A DNA stretch of 64,000 nt from Siderastrea radians (GCA_964017195.1 OZ024894.1:4552347-4616346), one strand, 5' to 3'; positions 23,097 through 34,878 are shown, numbered from the stretch's first letter. Translations and numbers: made by a program. Notes: generated by a model not told the origin, from the letters alone.

Positions 23097-26000
23097 ATGA
23101 ATGAAAAGGACCTAATTTTTGCAGTTGCCATCACTCTGCTAATATCACTGAACAGGCATTTCCTCACCGCGATTTTCAACGATAAACAAAGATCTAGCTA
23201 CTTTTCCAACATTCCCGGCTGCGCACTCTTCAATCACATTTTGTCGACGCATTATGTGGAAAACTCTTTTATCTGTGGTAATCTTTGCCTGAGGAATAAG
23301 CAATGTCTTTCGTTCAACTTTGGAACCATTCCATTAAGTGACGCAACGTTTTCATGTCAGCTTAGCAGCTCTAGTGCAAAACGGTCTCCAGTGAATCTTC
23401 GAAAGCGAAGCGAATTTGATTATTTTGAGTTACTGGTAAGTCAGAACAAGCTCCTTACTTTAAGCTCAAGTTTCTTGTCTATAAAAGAAAGAGAGTGAGC
23501 ACTCCCAGATGCAGGACTTTTTGCCGTTTCAATGTTCTTTAAGTCTTTCCATGCGATTTTATCTTATCGTTTATGGATTTTGTTTTAGTGACATGTCGTT
23601 AGACACAGGTTCGTCGAAAATTGACAGGTTTTAGCATTCATTTTATAGTTTTGATATCTTACCAAAATTTCTTGCTATCAGCAACGAATTGACGCAGCTT
23701 GGAAAGACGACACTAGTTTTAGTTTTGTGGAAGACATGTTTCGGATGTTCAACTTGACCATCATCAATTCTACATGCAGGACATAGCACAATTGTAACTA
23801 GATATATATGAAAATATTACAAAGCAGTGTTGTTTACAAAGTAAATGATGACTACTTACAGAAGACGAAAGAAAAAAGAAATAGAAAAATACAGATTTAC
23901 GGTGATAATGAGCGAAACATTTACAACAAAAGTGTTTGTTGTTTTACTAGGTGGTTGCTAAAAAATGATCCGATTATTCCGATAACTTATAAATGTTGAG
24001 ATGACCTGAACAATATTTACGTTTCAAGTACCCAGTTAAAAGTTCTATCTAGTTTATTTTTGTGCATCTAAAAAATATCGTAAATTGAATATAGGCCCGA
24101 CACATTTCTGACTAGTAATTCCTTGTGAACGTTTTGGTGTTTACAGAACATTTGTCCACCACAAGAGATCGCAGTCTTGCCATACATTGACGACCAATGC
24201 AACGTCGGTAAGAAGACACCACTTTGAAAACTACCGCCTAAGAGTTAAGAAGACATATTAACTTTGTTATTTGGAACAGAATTCTTAACTTATAAATAAT
24301 GCCATCTCTACAGTTGTAAACTCGCTTTCCATTTTAATTCACACACTTGTGCAAGACAATGCAAATATTTTTGTGTCAAGGTGAAAGAAAAAATATTTCA
24401 AAGGAAACTTATAATGTCCAATGACTTGGTGCGGGTAATTATATGCAGCCACACTGCATATGAAAAGGTAAATAATGGTAACAGGACTAAGTGGAGGATG
24501 TTACTAAAACGGAGAATGAGGAATCGGGAATCGGGAATCGGGAATCGGGAATCGGGAATCGGGAATCGGGAATCGGGAATGGGGAATGAGAAATAGTGGT
24601 CAGCGGTAATACCTAAAAAATTACGTTGGATTCTGCGCAGTACGGCGAAGAGACGAGGACTGCACGTGGTAAGCGAAAGATGGAAGGTAAGAATATTTAT
24701 CTGTCAGTTTTTCCCGAGTTTTCGGAACTATTGAGTTTCTGTTTATTAAAATTAACCACAACTATCGATTTGCAGGCAGTGAGAGTGACGATAATGTTAA
24801 GGATCACGAGTTAATCGTTATCGACAAGTTCGTGTAAAAACACTGAGATTCGTATCACTTTGAATACAGTCGCTTCGAGTGCGTATTATCAAAACTACGA
24901 GTAAATGTTCTGTGTATTTTGACGTTTTAGCGACGAAACAGTGACAGAAGATGATTCTATGTTTGAGACTGGCGAGAATGAATCTTTCTCTAAGGTATGA
25001 AAACGTAGAATACGGCTTGAAATTTAAACCGACCGCTGCTGAATTATTAAAGCACTTGCTATCCAAATTTGAATTGATTTTAATGGCGTTCATATTTGAG
25101 TTACAATCTAGATCCATTTATGGTTTGCAGAAAGAACTGAGTGAAGTGACTAGAACATTGAGCTATTCTCCATAATTCTTCTCTGGGGTATTTTCTTTTT
25201 AATTGAAGAACACCTTAATACTGCAGTCATTTTACTCAGTTCTTTCTGCAAACTATAAATGAATTTAGATTGTAACTCAAATATCTCAACGCCATTAAAA
25301 TCAATTCAAAATTCAAGGGCAAGTGTTCTAACAGTTAAGCAGCGGTCGGTTTAAATTTTCAAGCCGTATTCTACGTTTTCGTACCTTAAACAAAGATTCA
25401 TTCTCGCCAGTTGCAAACATAGAACAAGAGAGTCATCCTCTGTCACTGGTTCTTCGCTAAAACGTCCAAATACAGAGAACATTTTAGTTATTCGTTGTTT
25501 TTAGATCAACACTCGAAGCAACTGTACTCAAAGTGATACGAATCCTTTTATAGTAACCTGTCAATAACGATAAACTCGTGATCCTTAACAGTATCGTCAC
25601 TCTCATTACCTGCAAATCGATAGTTGTGGTTAATTTTAATAAAGAGAAACTCAATAATTCCGAAAACTCGGGAAAAACTGACAGATAAATATTCTTACCT
25701 TCAATCTTTCGCTTAACCACGTGCAGTCCTCGTCTCTTTGCCGTACTGCGCAGACTCCAACATACTTTTTTAGGTATTACCGCTGACCACTATTTCTCAT
25801 TCCCCATTCCCCATTCCCTATTCCCTATTCCCTATTCCCTATTCCCTATTCCCTATTCCCTATTCCCTATTCCCTATTCCCTATTCCCTATTCCCTATTC
25901 CCTATTCCCTATTCCCTATTCCCTATTCCCTATTCCCCATTCCTCATTCCTCGTTTTAGCAACATCCCTAAGTGGAGTCCGATTCGGTTTGTAATCATAC

Positions 26001-27720
26001 GAGTGTTTAACAAAATAGGACGACCGCGAAGCGGGAGTCTGATTTGTTTTAATCACGAGTATAATTACAGACAGAATTGGACGACACGAAGTCGTATTAT
26101 CAATTAATCATAAATATTACAATTTCCGAGGATGTTAAAAGGACAAAATAGGAAAAATGACAAGCTGGTGAGTGGCGTAGATTGTTGTGTTATTTACAAA
26201 TAATAGTATTGGAGGGTTAGTTGTTGTTGCTATAGTGATTTTATTGAAGTTTGTGGTTGATTGAACTGGAGCTTTAATTGCATGTGATTGGTTTATTGAA
26301 TTGTCCGATAGCAGAATGTCCAATTAACAAACTGTCTGATAACAGGTTAGGAGGCTAATTAGTGGAAAATTAATGAAAAGGGTTTTTTTTAAACCAATCA
26401 CACTTGAGGAAATTGTAATATTTATGATTAACGTGTTTAACACGTCGTGCGGCTGCTGTGCTGAACTAAAGCAATCGCATTAAGTGTGGTGCAGCGTTTG
26501 AAACCAAGTCGTACCACTGCTGTGTAGCAGTGCAAGCTCTGCGTGCTACACGCGGGCAGTTACCACGGCGTTGTGCTAACGAAGTTGTCCTGATTTAGTA
26601 TATTGTAAATGTCAATTTACGTTAACAACTTTGGACAGTTGCCGGGTGCCAGCGCACATTTTAGTCTGAAGCAAAATTAAGTCGTGTAGAAGAAGCGTTG
26701 GCGGTTAACTGGGCTGACCCGATAAACGCCATTAAATGGAAAAATCTAAGCCCCGCCTATTCCGGTACGTATACCGGAATGCTGGCTAAACAGACTGCGA
26801 TTTTCCCATTTAGTTGCACAGTTGAGTTTTGGCCCGTCAAACGAACTTTGTGAGATGTCGGGAAAATAAGCCAGTTCCGAGTCTTATGTAATCCTCTCAT
26901 GTAACAAATTAAGCAGTTCTGTTTTTTTTTCAGATACCAGTCTCATTATATTGCGCAAGGTTGTTGGAAACGTTACAGACATTACTCTTGCAACTTTTAA
27001 TCCGGTTTACATGTTCAACTTTTCTGAGGCGATGCGGGTGTGCGAGATTCTGAACGGAGCTCTGGCGACACAGGAACAAATGCAAGCTGCGTGGGATGAG
27101 GGATTTGAAATGTGCCAGTGAGTTTGTATTCTTTTGTAGGCTGACGGTGACTGAGTGACAGACTGACTAACCCGCGGGCGGTTTCACACAGGCTAACTGA
27201 CGGACACTAGGCTTTGGTAAATTATGGGAAAACACGAAGAGTATTAGTCTGAAATGCTAGCCGACTCCTCCCTATAACCCACACGGGACGCATTTAAAAA
27301 AACGAGAGAAATGTACAAATTAAGCACTTTTCAAGGGAGAGTCCTTCGTACATTTTGAAGAGGAGTGTTGCATTTTTTTTTCGGCTCGGCTAGTGAGAGC
27401 GGAAGTTGGCACATGAAATCAAAAATAGTACAATAACTATTTCCTAATCAAAATAAGTGGTTCTACTTATTTGGCCTGTTTTGTCCCCCTGAGTATTTAG
27501 ATAGAAAGGTAACGGTAGTAGCCGGCTTTCTTCTAAACTTCCATAAAACGTTTATCGTTTCTTTTTTTACAACCATTACAGTTATGGCTGGTTGGTTGAC
27601 GGAATTAGAGTTGTCCCGATGCAAAAATACCATGAAGACTGCGGGAACGCTGGACTCAACCCACTACGCACTGATAAAAGCGAGCGATTCGACGCATATT
27701 GCTTCGGTGTCAACGTCTAA
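23097..27720 (+). CDS. Gene C: secreted PAN/apple-like plus Link-module protein (4 exons)
   Basis: Exons 23097-23435, 24147-24207, 26934-27117 and 27582-27720: the same four sizes and phases as gene A, 240 residues, no disabling change. The hydrophobic N-terminus reads AVAITLLISL. The PAN-like part keeps CGNLCLRNKQCLSFNF but has an extra Cys in IPGCALF. The linker is the same as in A. The Link module has FNFSEAMRVC, GFEMC, YGWLVDG, a Cys near ECG/DCG-like residues and FDAYCFGVNV, so all four family cysteines are present. Intron 2 is enlarged by a palindromic element and a MITE. The 5' flank resembles that of exon B more than that of A. AATAAA lies at 27874-27879. The fixed Link-module cysteine pattern across three copies argues for selection on the protein. 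Confidence 0.85.
23735..23795 (-). repeat. Penelope-like terminal motif
   Basis: On the minus strand GATGATGGTCAAG is followed by CCGAAACATGTCTTCC, similar in style to the motif at 22.5 kb. It lies in intron 1 of gene C. Too short to define the element. Confidence 0.3.
24521..24586. repeat. (GGGAATC)n heptamer microsatellite
   Basis: About eight to nine copies of GGGAATC in the left arm of the foldback element, ending in GGGAATGGGGAATGAG. Confidence 0.9.
25800..25945. repeat. (TTCCCTA)n heptamer array
   Basis: Nearly perfect run of TTCCCTA units (about 17-18) bordered by TTCCCCA variants. It is the expanded partner of the left-arm array, but its unit is one base different (GGGAATA against GGGAATC on the other strand), so the two arrays were homogenised separately. 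Confidence 0.9.
26000..26445. repeat. MITE-like element with ATTAATCATAAATATTACAA ends
   Basis: ATCATAAATATTACAATTTCC at 26106-26126 is inverted at 26409-26431 (GGAAATTGTAATATTTATG), enclosing ~280 bp. Just before it, CGACCGCGAAGCGGGAGTC and GGACGACACGAAGTCGTATT are short self-complementary motifs. It lies in intron 2 of gene C and is absent from A and D. Confidence 0.5.
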
Positions 27721-27873
27721 GAAGTGATGGCGGAGATGGCGGATGGCAGAGCATACTCGTAGAACAAGTCGAGTTTAAACATGTGACAAGTTTGAGTCAA
27801 ATTAAGAAATGTGTTCGTTTTTTTTTTTGTCTTTTTATTGTGATTGTCGTCAAAATGATGTGATAGAGGTAAA

Positions 27874-27879
27874 AATAAA
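27874..27879 (+). terminator. Polyadenylation signal AATAAA of gene C
   Basis: AATAAA 154 bp after the stop, in the same sequence block as in genes A and D. Confidence 0.6.
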
Positions 27880-28154
27880 TATCAAAAGTACGGTATTAAT
27901 CTTTGTTTTTTATTGTCGATTACAAAAGTTGCAGTCAAATAAGCACCGTTTTCACAGTCTGTTCCAGGTTCCCAGATAATGGTAGCGGGCCTTAGAAAAA
28001 AGAGGAAAAGGATAGATCAGTGGGGAGGGGTGCGAAGGGGAGCCTGTGATCTTTTGTTTATTCCAACAAAGACTCATTCCAGTACTGTGAAACGTAATTA
28101 TATCAGGACTTTGAAAGACTGTTCACTCATTTTGTTACAGTTTTGTTTTAATTT

Positions 28155-28690
28155 GCCTGCATTGGTGAAGCTGCTAGCCAGTTTTCTACCCGCGTCCATG
28201 TGCACCTTGTGTCGAACAAGGTTTCTTATGTCCACAGCCATCTGCTGTCATCTTAGGTTTGTCGTCACTCACGTTCTCTGGAGTCTTTCACGATTCTATC
28301 TATATTCCCCCGCCTACAGGTTTCAACTAACATTAAAGAAGGCACTGCATATTAAATTAGAAAGACCAATTTTAAACCAGTAGTTGAACTCTGCAAATTT
28401 TTTCCTTTGTTTTTAGTAAGTCTTTCATTTCCTTTATACTTTTTCCTGCCTTTGGTTGTCTATCACTTTTTTTCTAGGTATTCTTAGAATACTGTAATCA
28501 TCACGATAATTTTAAAGCCTGTGTATTGGTTTTGCAAATTCAAATAGTAACCAATATTTGCAGCTGAAGATGACATGAGTATGTCAAAATTCAAAAATGT
28601 TGATTAACTCTTTCAAATTGTTGTTATCCTGCTCTTTCCCCGACTGTATGGAAATTTAGCATGCAAAGGTTTTTTTTTTTCTCAAGCCCC
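28155..28690. repeat. Repeat X, copy 1 (empty site of the Crypton-like element)
   Basis: From TTGGTGAAGCTGCTAGCCAG to about CATTAACTGTCACTTACAAG it matches 49396-49868 plus 51901-51990 in the same orientation. Here it is uninterrupted: ACTCTTTCAAATTGTTGTTATCC. It includes CTGAAGATGACATGAGTATG, a Penelope-like end motif with the perfect hairpin GACAT-GAGT-ATGTC. The 134-codon ORF at 27979 is not conserved in the second copy beyond short stretches. Confidence 0.75.
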
Positions 28691-29194
28691 CATTAACTGT
28701 CACTTACAAGTGACACTGTTCTTTGTCGCTACTGACGGGTGCATTTTCGGTTAGCTTTTGCATTCATTTACTTAGTTTAAAAGTAGCACCTGTCTTCTTC
28801 TCACCCTAAGCTAACGATAATATTTGATGTGCCAGACACTTACTTATAGCAAATAAACGTACTTCAGGGGAGCTTGGACCTCAAGTGTAACAGTCAAAAA
28901 ATTATAAATCGGGTTCATTCTGAAGATCTCTTTAGTCACCAATTCAAATTCGCGCCTTATCTTTTATCGGTCTCGCTTAGTTTGGACCCAGAGCCACAAG
29001 GAACTATGGGCCTAAGTACCCGTAACCATCCAATTTGTCATTTGTTATTTTTAGAAACCTAAGTCACTATGAACGATATGATCCAGTGGTATCCTGGGAG
29101 ATGAAAGAACATAACCGGAATTGGCTGGGTGTCAATCACTTTTCTCATACAAATCGTTTAGAACTGTTCGATCCATAACCGCTCAGCGTCAAAA

Positions 29195-30150
29195 GTTCAA
29201 ACACTCACTAGCCAAAGCGTGAAAACAACAATGAAACCACAAGCTCAGTTCCCTGCAAATAACAATTTAACAAAAATTAAATCTTGTTCTTTTCGAAACA
29301 CTGGAGATAAATACTTAGATTTCTTAAGAACAAAAAGAGGAGTTCTTTTTAAATATTGGAGTTCCCGAACGATATATTGTATTTAAAACGCAAAAGGTTC
29401 CTTTGTTCATAGTTATCTGTCAACCCGTAAGCAAAGTAATTTTCATATTTGTTAATGACTTACACCAATTTTCTGATAATGGTGTAAAGATGAAGAAATA
29501 AAAGTACAATCTGTGAACATGTTTATGCAGTTTACTACTTTCATACAAAAAGTACTTCTGTTGGAAAATTTTAAAAAAGAACTCCGGCGATATTTCTTTC
29601 CCTAGTGATCTTGCCACGCAATTCAAACGCATTCATTCATAAAATTTATAAGGAGTGAAGTGTCCCACCAGTTGGATCGTTTGGTTTTGTTAGCTGACTA
29701 GACAGGTTTATTAACTCTGAAAGTCAAAACACGATAATTAGTCGAACATTGTAGTTTCGTCTTTCTTTTGTTATTTGAAAGAATCCCAAAGATATTGTAC
29801 TTTCCACAGTCTGGCAACTGATACTTGGAATGAAGGATGTGTATTATCGTTCAGTTCAGTGTTTTCAAACACTTGAATAAACCTTACTAAATTCTCAGTG
29901 TTGGTTGTTGTTGATTGGTTCACCGCACACAGGTAATCAGCAAATGACACAGCTGTTACCTTTAAGAAAATTAGATGCCAAGTTCAGTGCCGTGGCGGTC
30001 AAGAGATTTTGCCCAAACGAAAAAGGGAAAAAAAGCAAAAATATCCAACAGCGATTACCGAAATTAACTTCATATGAAACACGTCACGCATTTGTGGAGT
30101 AACTGTTAACGTGTTAACGGGTCATGTGCGTGAAAGCAACAATTTTTTTC
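29195..30150. repeat. Repeat Y, copy 1
   Basis: About 950 bp matching 46245-47235 in the same orientation: CCAAAGCGTGAAAA, ACAATGAAACCACAAGCTC, CCAGTTGGATCGTTTGG, TTGATTGGTTCACCGCACAC. Reading frames differ between the copies, so it is non-coding. Between repeats X and Y (28690-29195) nothing recognisable is seen. Confidence 0.75.
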
Positions 30151-30825
30151 TTTGAAAGAAACCACAGGTACCCCAAGGCTCGTTCGATGAACGTCTGTAT
30201 TACGCAACGGTCGAAATATAAGGATTTGTATGGGGACGGAACGGGGAAATTCTAGGAGCTAAAAATAAGAATGGGTTTTGAATAAAAATTGCTTACCTTG
30301 TCTCCGTTGCGTGTTTCTTTGTTTCCTGTGTGGTGTTTAGGTCGATTTAGAGCATTTTCAGTGAGTTATAGTTCCACTGTTAATTGTTTACTCTTAAAAT
30401 TTATACCCTTTATATCCTTATATTTAACAATTATTCGCCGAAGGCGAAGTAAATATTCGCCAATATTTACTGATCCTGAGGCGGATAATTGTTTAAGTAT
30501 AATTTTGAGATGTGGAAATCAAAATGTAAAGAAAAAACCGAGCTAAAACTTGACAAACAACGCACGAAAAAAGGTAAATTAGCTTAGCAGCCGTGCCTTA
30601 AAATGTTATATTCACCGGGTAGAGCGGTGAATATAGCATTAAAATTATACTAGAAGGATATAGTTATATCCTTGTATAAAGGATATAGTTATATCCTTTC
30701 CCAAGGCCCGAGGGAGTGCTCCCTTTAGTGGGCTACATGGGGAGGTTCCACCCGAAAGGAATGCCTTTATAAAAGGGTAGGGAAAATTGTCATCTTAGTA
30801 TATGAAAGGGTCACAAAATTGGCCG
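30151..30825. other. Spacer with TTCGCCGAAGGCGAA motif and duplicated ATATCCTT palindromes
   Basis: TTCGCCGAAGGCGAAG at about 30433 and TATTCACCGGGTAGAGCGGTG at about 30609-30629 are self-complementary motifs typical of transposon ends. AAGGATATAGTTATATCCTT occurs twice (about 30655 and 30681). No gene. Confidence 0.5.
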
Positions 30826-30829
30826 TTAA

Positions 30830-32656
30830 GGAGGCTCGCAACAGTTTTTTTGGCCTTGGAGTGTATCTTTTGAAGTCAAAATTTCGCATAGAAGATAAAC
30901 TTCGATTTCCTTGATACTACACCACCTTTTCAACAAATGATCAAAGTTTATTTTCTCCCTGGTTTCCTAGCAACAGCTGTCACCATAGCAACGGTAATGG
31001 ACAACCCCTCATTTTAAATAATGTCGAATATCTCGAAAACTAGTCAGACACTTTATGACGAAACTTGAACTATTTGAACTAGTCAACCTACACAACTTGT
31101 ATGCGAAATTAGGGAAAAATCTGTAAGAGCGTTTTCATGTAAATCATGATTCACTTTTTACGGGCTGATTTTGGTCATTCCTGCAATTTTCTCCAGTATT
31201 TCAAGAAAGATAAAACTTGACACTTTCTCTTTTCAGTTGAAGGACCTTTTATGATATCAAAACATTCTTAATGTACATTGAGCTTCCTAGGTGACTGCGA
31301 TTTTAAGATATTTATATATAAAACTGCTAAAATGCAGCGCAAATCAGCCAAAAAGTCCGTAATTTGCATAAATAGAAATATTTCTAAACTGCCCTTACAG
31401 ATTTTTCTCTTAAATTGATTGACGCTAGAATAATAATTCTTTTTGATGTTCCAGCAAGTTTTAGGCTGAATAAACGTTTCTGTTATTAGATAAGAAGGCT
31501 GGATCTTGGTCAAGTTTCAGTCGTTATTACCTTTCAACGAGCAACAGTTTTATTCTGTTTTTCCTGGTCTATTTCTCGGTTATTCACGTGCAATGAATAT
31601 TAATACACGCTGCGCTTGTGTCCTCTCGTGTGTTTATAATTCCTTCTCATAATAAAAAAAATATTCGTTTTCTGAGCTTGTTTCTCGTCATTTTTTGGCC
31701 CCACTGTGTAATGCCATCGTGGGCGTTAACATGTATGCAATCCGTAATTAAAAAGCTAAAACGTCAGTCAGTATTTAAAGAATAATGGCAAAGAGTCTCC
31801 AGGAAGAAGCTCAGACGAAAATTTTTTATTATTATGAGAAGGAATTATAAATGCACGAGAGGGCACAAGCGCAACGTGTATAAATATTCATTGCACTTGA
31901 ATAACCGAGAGATAGACCAGGAAAAACAAAATAATACTGTTGTTCGTTGAAAGTTAATAACGACTGAAACCTGACCGAGATTCAGCCTTCTTATCTAATA
32001 AACGAAATGTTTATTTAGCCTAAAACTTGCTGGGACATCAAAAAGAATTATTATTCTAACGTCAATCAATTTAAGAGAAAAATCTGTAAGGGCAGTTTAG
32101 AAATATTTCTATTTATGCAAATTACGGACTTTTGGGCTGATATGTGCTGCATTTTAGCAGTTTTTAAATATAAATATCTTAAAATCGCAGCCACCTAGGA
32201 AGCTCAATGTACATTAAGAATGTTTTGATATCATAAAAGGTCCTTCAACTGAAAAGAGAAAGTGTTAAGTTTTATCTTTCTTGAAATATTGGAGAAAATT
32301 GCAGGAATGACCAAAATCAGCCCGTAAATAATGAATCATGATTTATACGTGAAAACGCTCTTACAGATTTTTCCCTAATTTCGCAAACAAGTTGTGTAGG
32401 TTGAATAGTTCAAATAGTTCAAGTTTCGTCATAAAGTGTCTGACTAGTTTTCGAGATATTCGACATTCTTTGAAATGAGGGGTTGTCCATTACCGTTGCT
32501 ATGGTGACAGCTGTTGCTAGGAAACCAGGGAGAAAATAAACTTTGATCATTTGTTGAAAAGGTGGTGTAGTATCAAGGAAATCGAAGTTTATCTTCTATG
32601 CGAAATTTTGACTTCAAAAGATACACTCCAAGGCCAAAAAACTGTTGCGAGCCTCC
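30830..32656. mobile_element. 1.8-kb foldback transposon flanked by TTAA
   Basis: The left end TTAA|GGAGGCTCGCAACAG and right end CTGTTGCGAGCCTCC|TTAA are perfect mirror images. The arms (about 30830-31681 and 31808-32656) are ~850 bp each and very similar along their whole length, with a ~126-bp spacer. TTAA on both sides (30826-30829 and 32657-32660) fits a TTAA target-site duplication, as used by piggyBac, Kolobok and related superfamilies. No transposase ORF is present; the 81-codon ORF at 31268 is arm sequence. Non-autonomous. Confidence 0.85.
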
Positions 32657-32660
32657 TTAA

Positions 32661-33453
32661 GTGGAAGAAATGGTAGCTAAAGCGAAGGATATTAAAAGGT
32701 GCCAAATTTTGGCAAACTGGACAACACGAAACACATAAAATCTTGCACCCTTTGGGGAACTGAACCAGAATGACACAAATCCAGGAAAGAATGTGGGGAT
32801 TATGGGAAATTCTTACTATTGTTTCAGCCTGGTTTCCCTTTATTGTTGAGGCAGAAAGGCGTGCAATTTTGCTCTAGGTATGTTAAAGGGGTACCATTTC
32901 TGGTAAAAATTAGATTTTAAAGGGTAAGGGTTTGAACCTCCGGGCGGAGCCTCCCCGCACAAAACCTTATCGAGTGCCCCCCTCCCCCCATGTACCAAGG
33001 TTGGTTAACTGAGAAGCCGAGTGCATGATCGACTGAAGGAAAGCGGCTGTAAATTCGCTCCAAAGACAATCACCTTGAAATTTCACGCAGACAACGGACG
33101 ATAGTTCTATTATCCATTCAAACTCCTCAAAAGGGGACCCATGTTAATGGAAAGGGAATTAAAGGTCATCAATCTCTGCAAACTTTTCGGTTGAGTGCCG
33201 TCGGTGAAGGCGTTATTCGTATGTCGTGTTACCCAAGCTGTTTCAAGAAGCTTAGTAACCCGGCCTTAGGTTCAAATTTCTTACACACCCGGTGGTTGAC
33301 GATCTCTTGCTCCCAATGGCAATATAAGAGAGCAAGAGGCCGTAAAAAATTTGAACCAGACGTTGAAAGAAATGACGAGAACGCATTCAAGCCAGTCGTC
33401 GTCGCCGTCGTCAGTGTAAATTAGCAATCTCAGAATTAACAGTTTAATTGCAT
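32661..33453. other. Non-coding spacer with C/G-rich repeat fragment
   Basis: Around 32930-32995, GGTTTGAACCTCCGGGCGG and the C-rich run GTGCCCCCCTCCCCCCATG look like a dispersed repeat. The ORF at 33191 (+) has no domain and is on the strand opposite the neighbouring genes. AATAAA for the lectin exon lies at 33454-33459 on the minus strand. Confidence 0.4.
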
Positions 33454-33519
33454 TTTATTACTTTGTGTGTCCCTTGATAAGCTGAGTTCACATCAAGTTA
33501 TTCCAACTCAATAATACAC

Positions 33520-33881
33520 TTATTCGCTTAATGGACAATTATTTATCACTTTGCACACAAACGGAAGCTTCTCGTCGTTAGTCTTCGCCTCCCATGAGCC
33601 ATCTGCTTTCATGGAGACGTAGTTTTGATCGTCAGTGACGTCAGGTTTCCACTCGCCGAAGTCGAGCTCAGTTCCATCCCACCAAATCCAGGGTCTGTTC
33701 TGCACAGTTCTCCGCTTTAAGCCAATCCAGACTCGAGAGTTGCTTCCCATCATTTCCTTGACTCTGTCGTTTTCAGCTTGGCTGTGGATGCTGACCAAAT
33801 GACCTCCTCTGGTTACGCATTCTCTCTCAGCCGTACGTGCCTTCATAGCCCTCGTTACAAGCTCAAGCTTTATAAATTTAG
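33520..33881 (-). CDS. Terminal exon of a C-type lectin-like domain gene
   Basis: The exon starts after TTTGTTTACAG at 33881 (phase 1) and ends with a stop at 33520-33522, followed by AATAAA at 33454-33459. It carries the C-terminal two-thirds of a C-type lectin fold: ERECVTRGGHLVSIHSQAEN, WIGLKRR, WIWWDG, LDFGEW and FVCKV. Two things are odd. The inner disulphide cysteines are missing (QNYVSM where Cys is usual, and no Cys before the LPFVC end), and the Ca-binding WND triplet reads WEA, so calcium-dependent sugar binding is unlikely. The first part of the domain must lie on an upstream exon. A possible donor (TATCAT|GTAAGTA) exists near 33949, but its coding content is unconvincing. It could be an orphan exon. 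Confidence 0.7.
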
Positions 33882-33949
33882 CTGTAAACAAATGAAATTA
33901 AGAAAAAGTGAACAATTTTAGATTATCTCACGAGGTACTTACATGATAC

Positions 33950-34878
33950 CAGTGTAATTTTTATGCCGATTCGTTTTGTCCCTGCGACCTCTTGTGGCTC
34001 TGTATTTATTATGTATATTATGCTACTCTATGCCAGCGTGGTGCTGTACTACACGCGGGCGTTACTTTCTAAAGAAGTTGTGGTACTGCATCGGTGAAAG
34101 AGGAAGAAGAGAAGTGAGAAGTGAAACACAAAACTTTGGATTTTTCAACTAAGTTGATAAGGTAAATTGGCCACCGTAAAGAGCACTTGGTTGCACTTGG
34201 CACTAGCGTAAGTGCTAACGCTAACACATCAATTGTGCTTTGTAGAATAATGAGGCGACCAAATTCTTTCTTCTTTTATTCTTCACAGGATTACGAAAAA
34301 AGGTAGGACTATGGAGGAAAATATCAGAAAATCTGTCTCTTAATTTAAAAAAAAAAAGTAATTTTATAGCGGTTACCATCCACCTGCGACCCTTATAGCG
34401 AAAATCTTCAAGCAAAACATTGATGTCAATCTCTGTCTGCTCGGGGGCTATCTGTTTTAAAGAATATTTCGTTTATAAAATCCTGTGTTCGAAAATTGTG
34501 GTTTAGATAAAAGAAAGTAAGTAAGTGATGTTTTCCTTTTACCTTCTAACTTAAGCAAACTTTTTATCGGGTCACCTGGGATCTCTTTTAACAGATACAA
34601 GATTTTCAATAATTTAATCTATTTTTGGACGCAACTCGGAACTCCCGACTAAATTTTTGCGTGGCTTTTAGCAACGAGGCGGAGAAGATTGATCTCCACC
34701 AAAACTGACTTTTCGACAAGGCCTCTTGCTCTGAGGGTCGCGTGTGACTGGTAACCACACTTATGTCAAAACCAAAAACCATGCTATTCATTTTGTGTAG
34801 CAGTACTGACTTAAGCCTTTACATAGATTAATTTGATATTGTGGTCACATAGATTTCCAAATATCGTAATACGGTAGG
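33950..34878. other. Spacer between the lectin exon and the MACPF-ApeC gene
   Basis: Contains one end of the GGTAAATTGGCCAC MITE (about 34160), a CTACACGCGGGCG motif shared with introns of the Link family (34050), and a repeat-like stretch at 34640-34770 (CTTTTAGCAACGAGGCGG). No credible exon on either strand. Confidence 0.4.

Larger units (their letters stand above)
24495..25972. mobile_element. Foldback element with heptamer arrays, in intron 2 of gene C
   Basis: The sequence from GGATGTTACTAAAACGG (24495) to about 25150 returns in reverse complement from about 25230 to 25972 (CGTTTTAGCAACATCC), with a spacer of less than 100 bp. Each arm starts with a 7-bp tandem array and shares the stretch GCGAAAGATGGAAGGTAAGA. 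ORFs at 24626, 24818 and 25484 are mirror translations of the arms, not genes. A structure this palindromic is typical of foldback/long-TIR elements; no transposase is present. Confidence 0.8.

Noticed and set aside
24818..25720. ORFs inside the palindrome (-/+)
   Set aside because: They are the same arm sequence read on opposite strands; no homology to a transposase was recognised.
25800..25945. Internal telomere-like array (TTCCCTA)n
   Set aside because: The animal telomere repeat is TTAGGG/CCCTAA; this is a 7-base unit with a related but different sequence, and its mirror array in the same element shows it belongs to a foldback repeat.
27979..28383. 134-codon ORF (+) after gene C
   Set aside because: Covers the start of repeat X; the copy at 49.4 kb does not preserve the frame.
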